From Azorinus chamasolen (Eukaryota > Mollusca > Bivalvia > Cardiida > Solecurtidae), in assembly GCA_963576725.1 (NCBI GenBank), contig OY755241.1, positions 79,658,003 through 79,722,002 on the forward strand: DNA of 64,000 bases, read 5' to 3'. The notes under the pieces are model-generated. The model had not been told where the DNA came from. It did no database searches and saw only the letters and a list, made by a program, of their open reading frames with translations. The position numbers and the translations under genes are program-made. How positions within the stretch are numbered: position 1 is the first letter of the stretch; each line of letters opens with the position of its first letter. Of this stretch, positions 25,901-40,900 are shown one piece after another.

Positions 25901-28900
25901 GAGGTTTTTTTTTCTGTTTACTGTAAAAGGCTCTTTACCGCATGAATTTTCATGGAAAATAAACAATTAAATTAGGAATATATCAACCCTTTCCTCCATA
26001 GGCTATTTTTAGACCCAACCTCTGATTGAATCTACCCAAAGGAGCATTTACTAGAGAAAGTAAAATTTTAGAATTTTGTAGTTTGAAACCATTGTGATAA
26101 ATAGAGCATTAATTTGCTCCTATAGGAGCAAATGCTCTATTTATCACAATGGTTTCAAGAAGTGGTTATTACAGAGGTGTAGAAAGGTTATCACAAAAGT
26201 TTCAAGAAGTGGTTGTTACAGAGGCGTAGAAAGGCGTATTTATGGAGGAAAGGGTTAAACAATGAAATCAGGAATATATTCATTTACTGAAGTTCAGCCC
26301 TTTACTCCTTGAATATTCATGCAAGAAATAATGACATCATGAATATTAATGAACTGATTTTGTTCATATCACATTGAACAATTTACAAAACAAGTTTGAT
26401 CATGACAAAAGCTGTATAAACATATCTATATTATATCATGAGCAAACAGAGCAGACCCTGATTTGATAGGGTCCTATAGGAGCTGTCTGATTTGGGTCTA
26501 CTCTGTTTGCACAGGTGTTGAAAGGCGTATTTATGGAGTAAAGGGTTAATAATTGTCGATGGGCTTTTGGCCATACGGCAGAAACGGTAAAATCATATCT
26601 GTATAATACCATAAGGCAAACAAGCAAACTCTGACCAGATGGCTCCTACAAGAGCAATTGTTCTGAGTCTACTCCGTTTGCAGGCATGAAAGAGGATTTG
26701 TATGCGGTAAAGTGTTAAGTTAAGGTTTAGGTTTTGTTACAGGATTTTTGTCCTTTTTCATTACCAATTTTAAATTAATTGGGTGGAGTATATGTCAGAT
26801 GCCATGTGTCTGACTTGACTTGTCTAGGTTTACTCAGTTTGCTAAAGGGATACTGTTTCTGATATGCTTAAATAATGAATGGCTTTGGCAACAGATTAAT
26901 ATATGCACTTTTTAACTCTTTAGTACTATGGGCTAATGTGTGATACATTGATCTAGATGAGATACCAGGTAGCTAGGCATCTGTGTGTCTAGTCAGGGTC
27001 TTAGAGATACCAGGTAGCTAGACATCTGTGTGTCTCATGAGGGTCTGTGAGATACCAGGTAGCTAGACGTCTGTGTGTCTCATCAGGGTCTGTGAGATAC
27101 CAGGTAGCTAGACATCTGTGTGTCTCGTAAGGGTCTGTGAGATACCAGGTAGCTAGACACCCGTGTGTCTCATCAGAGTCTGAGATATCAGATAGCTAGA
27201 CATCTGTGTGTCTCATCAGGGTCTGTGAGATACCAGGTAGCTAGACATCTGTGTGATCTCATCAGGGTCTGTGTGATACCAGGTAGCTAGACAGCTGTGT
27301 GACTCATCAGGGTCTGAGAGACACCAGGTAGCTAGACATCTGTGTGTCTCATCAGGGTCTGAGATACCAGGTAGCTCGACATCTGTGTGTATCATCAGGG
27401 TCTGTGAGATACCAGGTAGCTAGACATCTGTGTGTCTCATCAGGGTCTGTGTGATACCAGGTAGCTAGACAGCTGTGTGACTCATCAGGGTCTGTGTGTC
27501 CAGGTATAAGTTTTGAAAAGTAATTCAGGAAAAAGTTTTATGTTAACCCATTCTGGCTATTGTAGACCCAATCTCTGTGAATAAATCTACTGGAAATTGA
27601 GCATTTACCAAAAACATTTAAGAACTGTTTAGTTTTGACACCATGGTGTTAAATAGAGCATTAATTTTGCTCCTATGGAGCAGATGCTCTATTTATCACA
27701 ATGGTTTCAAAAAGTGACTTGTACAGAGATATAAGAAATAAATGTGGCAAAGTAATATAATCTTTTGTGTGTGGGAAACAGTTACTTTATCATTTATAAA
27801 TAGTATATACTCAGATCAGATTGCTCCTAGAGGACCCCCCTTCTGATCAGGGTCTGCACTGTTTGTCATTCAAATCATCTAACAATATTTTTAGCTCACC
27901 AGAGCACAAAGTGCTCAGGGTGAGCTTTTGTGATCGCCCGTTGTCCGTCGTCCGTCGGCGTGCGTCGTGCGTCGTTCGTCGTTCGTCGTTCGTCGTCCGT
28001 CGTCAACAATTTGAACCTTTAAAAATCTTCTCCTCTGAATCTACAGGGATCTCAACTTTCATCTTTGGCACATAGCATCATATTCAGGTCCTCTACAAAA
28101 GTTATATAAATTATGCCCCTGGGGTCAAAATTGACCCCGCCCCAGGGGTACCTTGTTTTCAATAGAAACATATAGTAAAACTTTGAAAATCTTCTCCTCT
28201 GAAACCAGAAGCTTCTCAGCTTTCATAATTGCCACATAGCATCATGTTCAGGTCCTCTACAAAAGTTATATAAATTATGACCCTGGGGTCAAAATTGGCC
28301 CCGCCCCAGGGGTGGGCAGTTTTCAATAGAATCATATAGTGCAAACTTTGAAAATCTTCTTCTCTGAAACTGGAAGGCTCTCAGCTTTCATATTTGGCAC
28401 ATAGCATCATGTTCAGGTCCTCTACAAAAGTTATATAAATTATGGCCCCAGGGTCAAAATTGGCCCCGCCCCAGGGGTGGGCAGTTTTCAATAGAAACAA
28501 ATAGTGCAAACTTTGAAAATCTTCTTCTCTGAAACTGGAAGGCTCTCAGCTTTCATATTTGGCACATAGCATCATGTTCAGGTCCTCTACAAAAGTTATG
28601 TAAATTATGGGCCCTGGGGTCAAAATTGGCCCCGCCCCAGGGTAGGGCAGTTTTCAATAGAAACAAATAGTGAAATCCTTGAAAATCTTTTCCTCTGAAA
28701 CTGGAAGGTTCTCAGCTTTAATATTTGGCACATAGCATCATGTTCAGGTCTTCTACAAAAGTTATATAAATTATGACCCTGGGGTCAAAATTGGCCCTGC
28801 CACAGGGGTAGTAGACAGTTTTCAATAGAAACATATTGAGAAAACTTTGAAAATCTTCTTCTCTGAAACTGGAAGGTTTATCTCAGCTTTCATATTTGGC

Positions 28901-31900
28901 TCATAGCGTCATGTTCAGGTCCCCTACAAGTTTTTCTAAATTATTCCCCTGGGGTCAAAATTGGCCCGCCCCAGGGCCGGCTAGGTCTCTATAGAAACAT
29001 ATAGTGAAAACTTTGAAAATCTTCTCCTCTGATTGTCTGGTGAGCGCTTCAGGGCCATTCTGGCCCTCTTGTTTCTCCTTTCATACTAATTGGACCCTAC
29101 TGTTGACCACTCATAGACCATTCCATTCTGAAACTGAAGAGTTCACAGGGTTGAAGTTACATGTAACAGCATTTTCTAATTAGCCACAGATACATAGTGT
29201 AAAGGATTAAAAATACTTGTATATGTATACATGTATTGTATATATTTGCTAATGATTTATTTTTGTTTGCTGGATTTGGGATGTGTGTAAATTGAGCTTG
29301 GGGTGTGTGTAAAATGAGCTTGTGAATTTTCTGTCAAGGTTTAAGAAAATCTTTGCTGACTCAGCTTTAAATTATTTCTTTTTCAAATGAAAACAATATG
29401 TAAATACATTTGTATGTGTAAGCCTATGAGGGAATGGGTTAAATAATTATTTTGGTTCAACAATAATACTACATAACACTTTCCCTGTTGCATATTGATG
29501 TGCGAAATAATGACATCACGAATATTTATTAGGTGAATATTTATAATGACACATGTACACAGGAATTCTTGGTTTTGATAGAAACAGTAGAGTCAGATCT
29601 ATTATAATTTTATAAGCTAACAGAGCTGACCCTTGTCAGACGGTTCCTATTGGAGTCGTCTGATCTGGGTCTTCTCTGTTTGCAAAGGCATGAAAAGGGG
29701 TTTATATGAAGGAAAGGGTCAATATTCATAATTAGCGGAGTCTTGCATCAAGTGATAAGCAGATGAGCTAGAGTACAGATTTTCTTTTGACAGACTTTTG
29801 TGTTTGCCTTGAAGGTATCAATATTATGAATTAACTCTTTTCATGCTACTGTCGATTTTTTGTTAAACAGAATCAAGATGAGATGCAGTGTCTTGTCAGA
29901 ATTCAAGATGAGATTCAGTGTCTTGTCAGAACTCAAGATGAGATACAGTGTCTTGTCAGAATTCAAGATGAGATTCAGCATCTTGTCAGAACTCAAGATG
30001 AGATGCATTGTCTTGTCAGAATTCAAGATGAGATACAGTGTCTTGTCAGAATGAATTCAAGATGAGATTCAGTGTCTTGTCAGAACTCAAGATGAGATTC
30101 AGCATCTTGTCAGAACTCAAGATGAGATGCATTGTCTTGTCAGAACTCAAGATGAGATGCATTGTCTTGTCAGAACTGTCTTGTCAGAACTCAAGATGAG
30201 ATGCATTGTCTTGTCAGAATTCAAGATGAGATACAGTGTCTTGTCAGAATTCAAGATGAGATTCAGGGTCTTGTCAGAACTCATACTGTTTGTTACCCTG
30301 ACTGCATTTTAAAGAGAAATAGAAGAAAATATAACTTAGAAAAATAGAACTAAAATTAATATAGAGAATTACAGCAGACAAAAAATTAACTTTACAGAAG
30401 ACGACAGTTACTTAGCGTGCAAAGAGTTAAAGATATGCAATATATGCATGCTTTTTTTATTGTTATTGGTGGACAGTGTGGCTGTTGTAGTCAGATGAAA
30501 CTTGGCATGATTGTGTATCCACTTTTGTCAGTATTTTTGGTTGTAATCTTGTCCAAATTTGCACTGTTATGAAATCTAGTTTTCATTTGTTTTAAATAAT
30601 GTTAACTCCATGATATTCTCAGTCTGTTATGGTTTGTTTGGATTCAGAGATGCCAAGTAGATTGACACCCCTACAGGTCCAGAACTGTTTCACATCATTG
30701 TGTTGAAGCCTTTACCTTATAGATACACCTTTCAAATCCTTTGCAAACAAAGTAGACCTAGATCAGACAGTTCCTGTAGGATCGTCTGATCTGCTTTGTT
30801 TAATATGAAATAATGTTTGCTCATGCAATAATAAAGATTGGATTCTTCAGTTTCTATTTATTATATCATTATAATTTATCTCATGAATATTCATGTAAGA
30901 TGTAATTACATCATTAAGGCTATTTTTAGATCCAACATCTGAATAAATTTACCGAAAAGGAGCTATATAGAAAAGGAAAATTTTAGAATTTTGTAGTTTG
31001 AAACAATTGTGATAAATAGAGCATTTGTTCTTATAGGAGCAAATGCTCTATTTATCACAATTGTTTCAACAGGAGACTTTTGCAGAGGCGACAAAAGGCG
31101 TCAATATGAGGGAATGGGTTAATCTAATATAAAGATGATGTTGTTAATTATGGCATATAAACAAGACAATTTTAGGCCACTGCAAACTCTTTAGAACCAT
31201 AGCTGCATTATTTCATAACCAAACAGAGCAGAATCTAATCAGAGCCATCTGATATAGGTCTACTCTGTTTGCAACGGTATTAGAATATGTATCTATATGG
31301 TAAAAGGTTATTTAGGATGCAAAATCTGCATTGATGGTTGGCTACAATTATTTCAGCCTCCACGACCAGCATTGAGTCCAGATATTCCTGACAGAGCGAT
31401 CGTGTCCGGTAGTCATCCGGCAGCAGAACGGTAAGTGATACAGTAAAAGCTCTTGTATACTTTCAGCATTTGTCATATGCACATATTCTCATCTGCTTCA
31501 ATTCTTCCGTTTTAAAGCTCCCCCACAAGATGGGAGGCATATAGCCTTGCTGTTATCCATACATTTGTTTGTACATGTGCCACAGTTACGTCCTAGTGGG
31601 GTTGTGTCCTATGGGGTTAAGTCCTAGTGGGGTTACGTCCTACTGGGGTTTTGTCCGTACCCCTATCCATCCATATGTTTGCATGTGCCACAGTTCTTGT
31701 GTGTCCAATTCTTCATACACCAATGGAAGGATAAATTTTAAATTTTCACAAAGTGTCACAGAATGTTGATGAGAAGTTTCTTGTACAGAAGGACATTTTT
31801 GGGGGACCGTGTTTACCAGTGTTTTGGGACTTTGAAATTTTCTTCACTATATAAGATTTAGTCAAAATTCTTGTGTGTCCAAATCCTCATGCACAATATG

Positions 31901-34900
31901 GAAGATTTATTTCAAACTTTTACAGATGAACAACCTTGCTATGAAGATTGATAAAAGAGAATTTTAGTTGTGGCAAGTTTTACTAGAGTTACAGGACTTC
32001 AAAATTTTCTTCACGAAAATAACTCATCATACTCCATTTGGAGGAATATTCCAACTTTCACAGACAAACAATCTTGATATGAAGATGGCGGTAAAGAAGG
32101 GAATTTTTCTTCAGCCAGTTTTACCAGACTATAAAACATATAGTGAAAATATATCTTGTGTGTCCAACTCCTCATACACCTATAGGAGGATTTGCTTCAA
32201 ACTGTAACCGATAAAGAACCATGATGTGAAGATGGGTGTAAAGATGTGAATTTTTGTGATGACTATTTTTAATAGTAGAGGTGTGTAATAGAGCAAAGCC
32301 TGTGTCTTGTCTAACAGTAGGGGTGTGTACAGATCAAAGCCTGGGTCTTGTCTAAGAGTAGAGGTGTGTAACAGAGCAGGACCTGGGTCTTGTCTAACAG
32401 TAGATTTGTGTAACAGAGCAGAGCCTGGTCTTGTCTAATAGTAGAGGTGTGTAACAGAGTAGAGCCTTGGTCTTGTTTAACAGTAGGGGTGTGTAACAGA
32501 ACAGAGCCTGGGTCTTGTCTAACAGTAGAGGTGTGTAACAGAGGAGAGCCTGGGTCTTGTCTAACAGTAGAGGTGTGTAACAGAGTAGAGCAGCCTGTGT
32601 CTTGTTCAACGGTAGAGGTGTGTGACAGAGCAGGACCTGGGTCTTGTTTAACAGTAGAGGTTTGTAACAGAGCAGGGCCTGGGTCTTGTTTAATAGTAGT
32701 GGTGTGTAACAGAGCAGGGCCTGGGTCTTGTTTAACAGTAGTGGTGTGTAACAGAGCAGGACCTGGGTCTTGTTTAACAGTAGAGGTGTGTAACAGAGCT
32801 GGCCTGGGTCTTGTCTAACAGTAGAGGTGTGTAATAGAGCAGGGCCTGGGTCATGTCTTACAGTAGTGGTGTGTAACAGAGCAGACCCTGGGTCTTGTCT
32901 AACAGTAGAGGTGTGTAACAGAGCAGACCCTGGGTCTTGTCTAATAGTAGGGGTGTGTAACAGAGCAGACCCTGGGTCTTGTCTAATAGTAGGGGTGTGT
33001 AACAGAGCAGACCCTGGGTCTTGTTTATTTGCAAAGGTGTTAAAAGTCGTGATTATTGTTTACACATTTCATATTTTATAAATAATTTATCCAGATGAAT
33101 TTTTTCAGAACGTCCTAACCTTTTCACTTAAAATTGTGCTTGGCTTGGTGACAATACCACAGAGCAGAGCCTGAGTCTTGTCTAACAGTAGAGGTGTGTA
33201 ACATGTGCAAACGGTGGAGACCCTGGGTCTTAATTGCCCAACAGTAGAGGTGTGTAACATGTGCAAACAGTGGAGACCCTGGGTCTTAATTGTCTAACAG
33301 TAGAGGTGTGTAACATGTGCAAACGGTGGAGACCCTGGGTCTTAATTGCCCAACAGTAGAGGTGTGTAACATGTGCAAACAGAGGAGACCCTGGGTCTTA
33401 ATTGTCTAACAGAGCAGAGCCTGGGTCTTGTCTAGCAGTAGTGGTGTGTAACAGAGCAGGGCCTGGATCTTGTCTAGCAGTAGTGGTGTGTAACAGAGCA
33501 GGGCCTGGGTGTGGTCTAGCAGTAGTGGTGTGTAACAGAGCAGGGTCTGGGTCTTGTCTAACAGTAGAGGTGTGTAACAGAGCAGAGCCTGGGTCTTGTC
33601 TAACAGTAGAGATGTGTAACATGTGCAAACAGAGGTCTTATGTAACAGTAGAGATGTGTAACAGAGGAGAGCCTGGGTTCTGTGTAACAGAGGGGTGTGT
33701 AACAGAGCAGAGCCTGGGTCTTGTCTAACAGTAGAGGTTTGTAACAGTACAAAGCCTGGGTCTTGTCTAACAGTAGAGGTGTGTTATAGAGCAGACCCTG
33801 GGTCTTGTCTAACAGTAGAGGTGTGTAACAGAGGAGAGCCTGGTTGTTGTTTAACAGTAGAGTTGTGTAACAGAGCAAAGCCTGGGTCTTGTTTAGCAGT
33901 AGAGTTGTGTAACAGAGTAGGGCCTGAGTATTGTATAACAGTAGAGGTGTGTAACAGAGCAGAGCCTGAGTCTTGTCTAACAGTAGAGGTGTGTAACAGA
34001 GCCGAGCCTGGGTCTTGTCTAACAGTAGAGGTGTGTAACAGAGTAGGGCCTGAGTCTTGTCTAACAGTAGAGGTATGTTACAGATCAAAACCTGAGTCTT
34101 GTATAACAGTAGAGGTGTGTAACAGAGCAGATTCTGGGCCTTGTTTAACAGTAGAGTTGTGTAACAGAGCAGGGCCTGGTTCTTGTTTAATAGTAGAGGT
34201 GTGTAATAGAGCAAAGCCTGTGTCTTGTCTAACAGTAGGGATGTGTACAGATCAAAGCCTGGGTCTTGTCTAAGAGTAGAGGTGTGTAACAGAGCAGGAC
34301 CTGGGTCTTGTCTAACAGTAGATGTGTGTAACAGAGCAGAGCCTGGTCTTGTCTAACAGTAGAGGTGTGTAACAGAGTAGAGCCTTGGTCTTGTTTAACA
34401 GTAGGGGTGTGTAACAGAACAGAGCCTGGGTCTTGTCTAACAGTAGAGGTGTGTAACAGAGGAGAGCCTTGGTCTTGTCTAACAGTAGAGGTGTGTAACA
34501 GAGTAGAGCAGTCTGTGTCTTGTTCAATGGTAGAGGTGTGTGACAGAGCAGGACCTGGGTCTTGTTTAACAGTAGAGGTGTGTAACAGAGTAGAGCCTGG
34601 ATCTTGTTTAACAGTAGAGGTTTGTAACAGAGCAGGGCCTGGGTCTTGTTTAACAGTAGTGGTGTGTAACAGAGCAGGGCCAGGGTCTTGTTTAACAGTA
34701 GTGGTGTGTAACAGAGCAGGACCTGGGTCTTGTTTAACAGTAGAGGTGTGTAACAGAGCTGGCCTGGGTCTTGTCTAACAGTAGAGGTGTGTAATAGAGC
34801 AGGGCCTGGGTCATGTCTTACAGTAGTGGTGTGTTACAGAGCAGACCCTGGGTCTTGTCTAACAGTAGAGGTGTGTAACAGAGCAGACCCTGGGTCTTGT

Positions 34901-37900
34901 CTAATAGTAGGGGTGTGTAACAGAGCAGACCCTGGGTCTTGTTTATTTGCAAAGGTGTTAAAAGTCGTGATTATTGTTTACACATTTCATATTTTATAAA
35001 TAATTTATCCAGATGAATCTCCAGGTATCTGTGCATCACACCTAAATTGTTTGATATGATCCTTGCCATTGTTTTAAAAGAATTGATGGAGATCTACTTT
35101 TAAAGCTAACCTCATTAGCCTGAGTATTTATACACCCTGTATCACCTCATCTAGTTTCTAAAGCTGAAGAGTTCAATTTGGCACCATTTTGATTACTTTG
35201 TATTTGACTGACAAAGTAGCAAATAGTGGAGGTCTTAACCCTTTCCTTCATATAAACACCTTTTCATGCATTTGTAAACAGAGTAGACCCAGATCAGAAG
35301 GCTCTTATAGGAGCCATCTGATCAGGATGTGCTCTCTTTGCTAATGGATTTGATAGATCTGTTTCATTAGTTTTTGAAATGGCTACAATGTTACACATTT
35401 CATTATAACTATTTTGTCCATGAATATTCTGTAGGTATTGAAAATTGGACTAAATATAGAACAGGGAAAGGGTTAAGGAGCAGTTTGGTCTGGTCATGCT
35501 GTACTATTTGCCTAAGTTGGTCTGTCAGAATATTTAGGGTAGACAGGGTACACGGGAACTAAGATAGTGACAAATACCTTGAGAAAACTTATCTGTAAAT
35601 CTTGCCATGCTGTTACAGAAATACAAGGTTTGTGTCACATATAGACCATGGAATGAGGACAAGTACGGACGACAACGATCTACTAGTGTACAGTAGGGTC
35701 AGCTGTAACCTCATGGCTGACCCGGACATCCAGCATGCCATGTTCAAATCAGCCAGTGCCGAAAACTTGCCCAAGACAGACCCCATGTTAAAGGTATCTA
35801 ATAGTTATTTTATGGCATTTCACTAATTCTGTTTTGGAATTTGTCTGCCCAACATTCTTCCTGTATTCAATATTTACATAATCATTGTATAATTTGATTA
35901 ATCATGATCATAGATAATGGAGTGATTTTTAACCCATTTCTGCATACTGACACTTTTTGAGGCTTCTGTAAAAGTCACTTTGTGAAACCATTGTGATAAA
36001 TAGAGAATCTACTCCATAGGCGCAAATGCTCTATTAATCACAATGGTTCCAAAACCACACAATTCTGAAAATTTCCTTTTCTCTAGTAAATGCTCCTTTT
36101 TGGTAGATTTAATCAAAGAGGTTGGATCTAAAATTAGCCTATATGGAATGGGTTAAAATACTAAAATTGTCAGTTCTTGTGACTACCCTTTAGAATTGTC
36201 AGTTCATGTGACTACCCTTTTAGAATTGTCAGTTCTCGTGACTACCCTTTAGAATTGTCAGTTCTTGTGACTCCCCTTTAGAATTATCTTGAAGAGATGA
36301 TTTTAAAGATTGATCACAGTACTGGGATTGGTGGAAGAAATAAATGAACTATTCTTGAAAATATTTTAATCTACATGTACACATCTTATCGGGGTCTCTG
36401 GTTATTCACTTTTTACGAAATACTTATATCATCATTTCTCCACCAAACCCTAAATACTTATATCATCATTTCTCCACCAAACCCTAAATACTTATATCAT
36501 CATTTCTCCACCAAACCCGAAATACTTATATCATCATTTCTCCACCAAACCCTATGTTATGACTACCTTTCAAAATTGTCTCTGGGTCTGTTCTAAAGTC
36601 ACTACATAGGAATTAGTGGAGAATAAAGGAGATATTCTTGGAATTAGGTTTGATTTACATATGATAATATATCTATGGTTGTGTTACTACTTACTGTTAT
36701 TGATTATGATCAAGTAAATGAACTTTCTCCAATCTTTTAACCTTTCCCTGTTCAATATTCATGTTAGAAATTATTATATCATGAATATTTAGCTGCATTG
36801 ATATAATGTAAAATTTTCAAGGCAATTTTTTGCTTTAACTAAAACAGTAGAATCAGATCTATATCATGTCAAAAGCAAAAAGAGCAGATTCTGATAAGAG
36901 GGCTCCAATAGGAGCCGCCTGATCTGGGTCTACTCAGTTTGCAAATCAGTGAAAATGCGTTTATTTGAAGGAAAGGGTTAAACTTTATCCAACTGTGAAA
37001 TATAATTTCTTCACAAATTCTGACCTGGTGCTCTTTTTGTGTCCTTCTATTTCAATCAAGCTTTTGAAAAACTTTTAACTAAGTGTCAAATAGCTTGGAT
37101 CCTGATGAGACCCTGAGTCACTTGACATCCAATCTGGATCCCAGCTGTTTGCAGATGCAAGTCAGATCGTACAATTAGCGCGTTAAAATCACGTGTTTTG
37201 ATATTAGTGAATGTTTGTTTATAATGGTTGCATTTTGATATCTGTATAGAACTGAGTGCTCTAATCTTACATAACCCATTCCTCCATAAATACACCTTTC
37301 TACGCCTGTAATAATCACTTCTTGAAACCATTGTGATAAATAGAGCATTTGCTCCTATAGGAGCAAATGCTCTATTTATCACAATGGTTTCAAACTACAA
37401 AATTCTGAAAATTTACTTTTCTCTAGTAAATGCTCCTTTTGGGTAGATTCATTCAAAGAGGTTGGGTCAAAATATCCTATGGAGGAAAGGGTTAAGTCTT
37501 TACCCTTGTGTGATGATCTGCAACGTATTTGCACCTAACAAATATTGTTGGAAGCAGAGCTGCTTTGGAGCAGAGCTCCTTCCGGTTTACTTGTATATGA
37601 AGCAACTATGTGTTTGTTGAAGCCAGCCTGTTTTAGATACTGACCTACAGTCAAACCCCTATACAGTGACCATACTGACCTACAGTAAAACCCCTATACA
37701 GTGACCATACTGACCTACAGTAAAACCCCTATACAGTGACCATACTGACCTACAGTAAAAACCCTATACAGTGACCACTTTACCCTTTCCTCCATGAATA
37801 TTCATGTAAGAAATAATTATTTCATGAATATTTATAAGATTAGTTTGTTATAATAGCACTGTGACACAGGAATTTTTGGCCATGGCAGAAACTGAAGAAT

Positions 37901-40900
37901 CATATCTATATCATATCAAAAGCAAACAGAGCAGACCCTGATCAAACAGCTCCAATAGGAGCCATCTGATCTGGGTCTACTCTGTTTGCTATGTCTTAGA
38001 AAAGGCCTATTTATGGTAAAGGGTTATCCTTTCTCTGTGGAATATTCATGTAAGAAATACAGGTAATGATGAAATGAAACTGGTGGTTGCTTTCAGAAGG
38101 ATGAAAGTACTGCAGAAAGCTCCTGCAGGAGCTTGCTACATAGGTATCATCCTGTACTAAGCTACCACCTGCCTTTAAAACTGAGTTACTGTACATGAAA
38201 ATGACATACATATTTGGACAACTTTTTTTTCAGTTTTGACTAAATTCAATGAAGGTAGATGTACATTTTATATTTGACCAAAACTCCTGTTTCTTTATCT
38301 GCGATTTCTTTCTTTCTATAATTATGAATGAAGTTATACAGCAGGTCATCAAGTCTGTTTGCCTGGCATTACAGGAAAAAATGGGTAGATGGACACCTGC
38401 AAGCAGTGTAGACCCAGATGAGTCCTCTTAATACAGATCTGTAGAGAGGCTAGACTGTGTCTTACAGACACAGTGTTCTAGTTTTTGATATTCTCCTATA
38501 GAGTAATCTGTCATTAGAATTCTGTTTCTGATCAGCGTCTGCACTGTTTACCAGGTTAGTGGACAAACTACTTAATCCTATGCCTCATATGAATGCCATT
38601 TCACACCTTCACAAACAGTGTAGACCCAGATCAGATGTCTCCTGTTGGATCCATTAGATCAGAGCCTACTATGTTCGCTAATAAAGTTAGAAGATCTCCT
38701 GTTGGATCCATTAGATCAGAGTCTGCTATGTTCGCTAATAAAGTTATAGATCTCCTGTTGGATCCATTATAACAGAGTCTGCTATGTTCGCTAATGAAGT
38801 TCTAGATCTCTGACTACAGTTTCTACCAATACCAGATGCGTGAAAACACGTTTATATGAGGGAAAAGGTTAACAAAGTTTTGATCAGGTTAAGGGTTAAT
38901 GAGTGCAGCATGTGATCAGGTTGTGATACGAGTACCTCATCTTGGTCTACACTGTTCGCAGATGTCAGTGTGCTTCTTTTGCCCATGATGGCAAACAATT
39001 GTAAAATCTGCTTCATTTCTGGTGTGAGAATGTGATAATATTCTTTTCATGATATCATTTGCCCCTCTTGTGTTCTGCTGGATAGAAGGATAAATACATG
39101 TATACTTGTAAATTCATGTCTGCCCTTTAGCCTGCTCAGAAATTATTTTTATATATTTTTTTCAGACTTTCAAAATTCAAGCTTTAATCAGCTTGTCTAC
39201 CAAAATGCAATCAGGGTGTCAAACAGTTTGGATCCTGATGAGGCGCAATGTTACTCTTTATGTGATCTGGATCCAAACTGTTCGCAAAGATAATCATGGA
39301 TCACCCAACAACAGGCTAAAGGTTAACCAATTACCTCATAGGCTATTTTTAGATCCAATCTCTTTGAATAAATCTACCGAAAAGGAACATTTACTAGAGA
39401 AAAGGACATTTTTAGAATTGCGTAGTTTGGAAACCATTGTGATAAATAGAGCACTTGCTCCTAATGGCTATAGAGCAAATTCTCTATCACAAAGGCTTCA
39501 AAAAGTGACTTTTACAGAGGCATCAAAAGGTGTCAGTATGAGGGAATGGGTTAAATATATATAACTACTGACAGTTTACCCTGTACATAATTGAGGTATT
39601 GGAAGTTATTTTTTGTGTTTGTATTTTAACCCTTTTGTTTTAACCCATTCCCGCATATAGACGCCTTTTGACGCCTCTGTAAAAGTCACTTTGTGAAACC
39701 ATTGTGATAAATAGAGCATTTGCTCCATAGGAGCAAATGCTCTATTTATCACAATGGTTTCAACACTACACGATTCTAAAATTTTCCTTTTTAGTAGTTA
39801 ATGCTCCTTTTTGGTAGATTTAATCAAAGAGGTTAGGTCTAAAAATAGCCTAAGTGGGAATGGGTTAATGCATTTGCAAACAGAGTAGACCCTGATCAGA
39901 CAGCTCCTATAGGAGCCAAGTGATCTCAGGGTCTGCTCTGTTTACTAATAGAATTCGCTAGAACTGTTTATTTACTTTCCAAAATGTTCCCATCTTCCAT
40001 ACTTCATTATAATAATTTTATCCAGGAATATTCAGTTTATATTGAAATTTGGAATAAACATAGAACGGGGAATGGGTTAACCTTTTACCTTGCGAATATT
40101 CATATAAGAATTAATGAATAATCATAAAGATTAATTAGATTGATTTTTATAATCGCATAATGGACACTAGATTAGCCATGGCAGAAACTGAAGAATTATA
40201 TTATTTCATAAGCAAACAATGGACCTTGATCAGATGGCTCCTCTGTAAATATCGCCTGTTGAAACCATCGTGATAGATGGTTTCAAACTTCAAAATTCTA
40301 AAACTTACTTTCCTCTTGTTAATGCTCCTTTTTAGGTAGATTTATTGAAAGATATTGGATCTAAAAATAGCCTATGTGGGAATTGGTTTTAAGAAGTACA
40401 ATGTACATGTATCAATGGAGTAAAGGGTTAACCCACTAGGTCATAGGCTATTTTTAGATCCAAAAAATATATATCTACCATACTGAAAAGGAGCATTTAC
40501 TAGAGAAAAGGAAATATTTGGATTTGTGTAGTGTTTAAGCCATTGTGATAAATAGAGCATTTGCTTCTATAGAGCAAATGGTATTTTTATCACAATGGTT
40601 TAAAAAAGTGAAATTTACAGAAGCATCAAAAAGCGTTCTTATTAAGGAATGGGTTAAGGGCAGTTGGCTTGTTGGACAGATCAGTTCTTATAAAGTCAGT
40701 AGTATATATATATTTGCTTTCAACCAAAGTGTTTCTACAGAAATTGGCTGTTTCAATTTTTGAGCATTCTTTTCAACATTTCAAAATCAAGATCAGAACA
40801 GAGTAGACCCAGATCAGATGGCTACCGTGAGTCATCTGATTATGTTCTGCTCTGTTTTCTTATGCAATTACGATATAATAATTGTGACTCAGCTAATAAA

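Noticed and set aside
33402..34273. Cysteine-rich frames (CNRAEPGSCLTVEV) resembling a secreted repeat protein
   Set aside because: Frame by-product of the 42-bp array (a multiple of three); no signal peptide, starts and stops arbitrary, opposite strand equally open.
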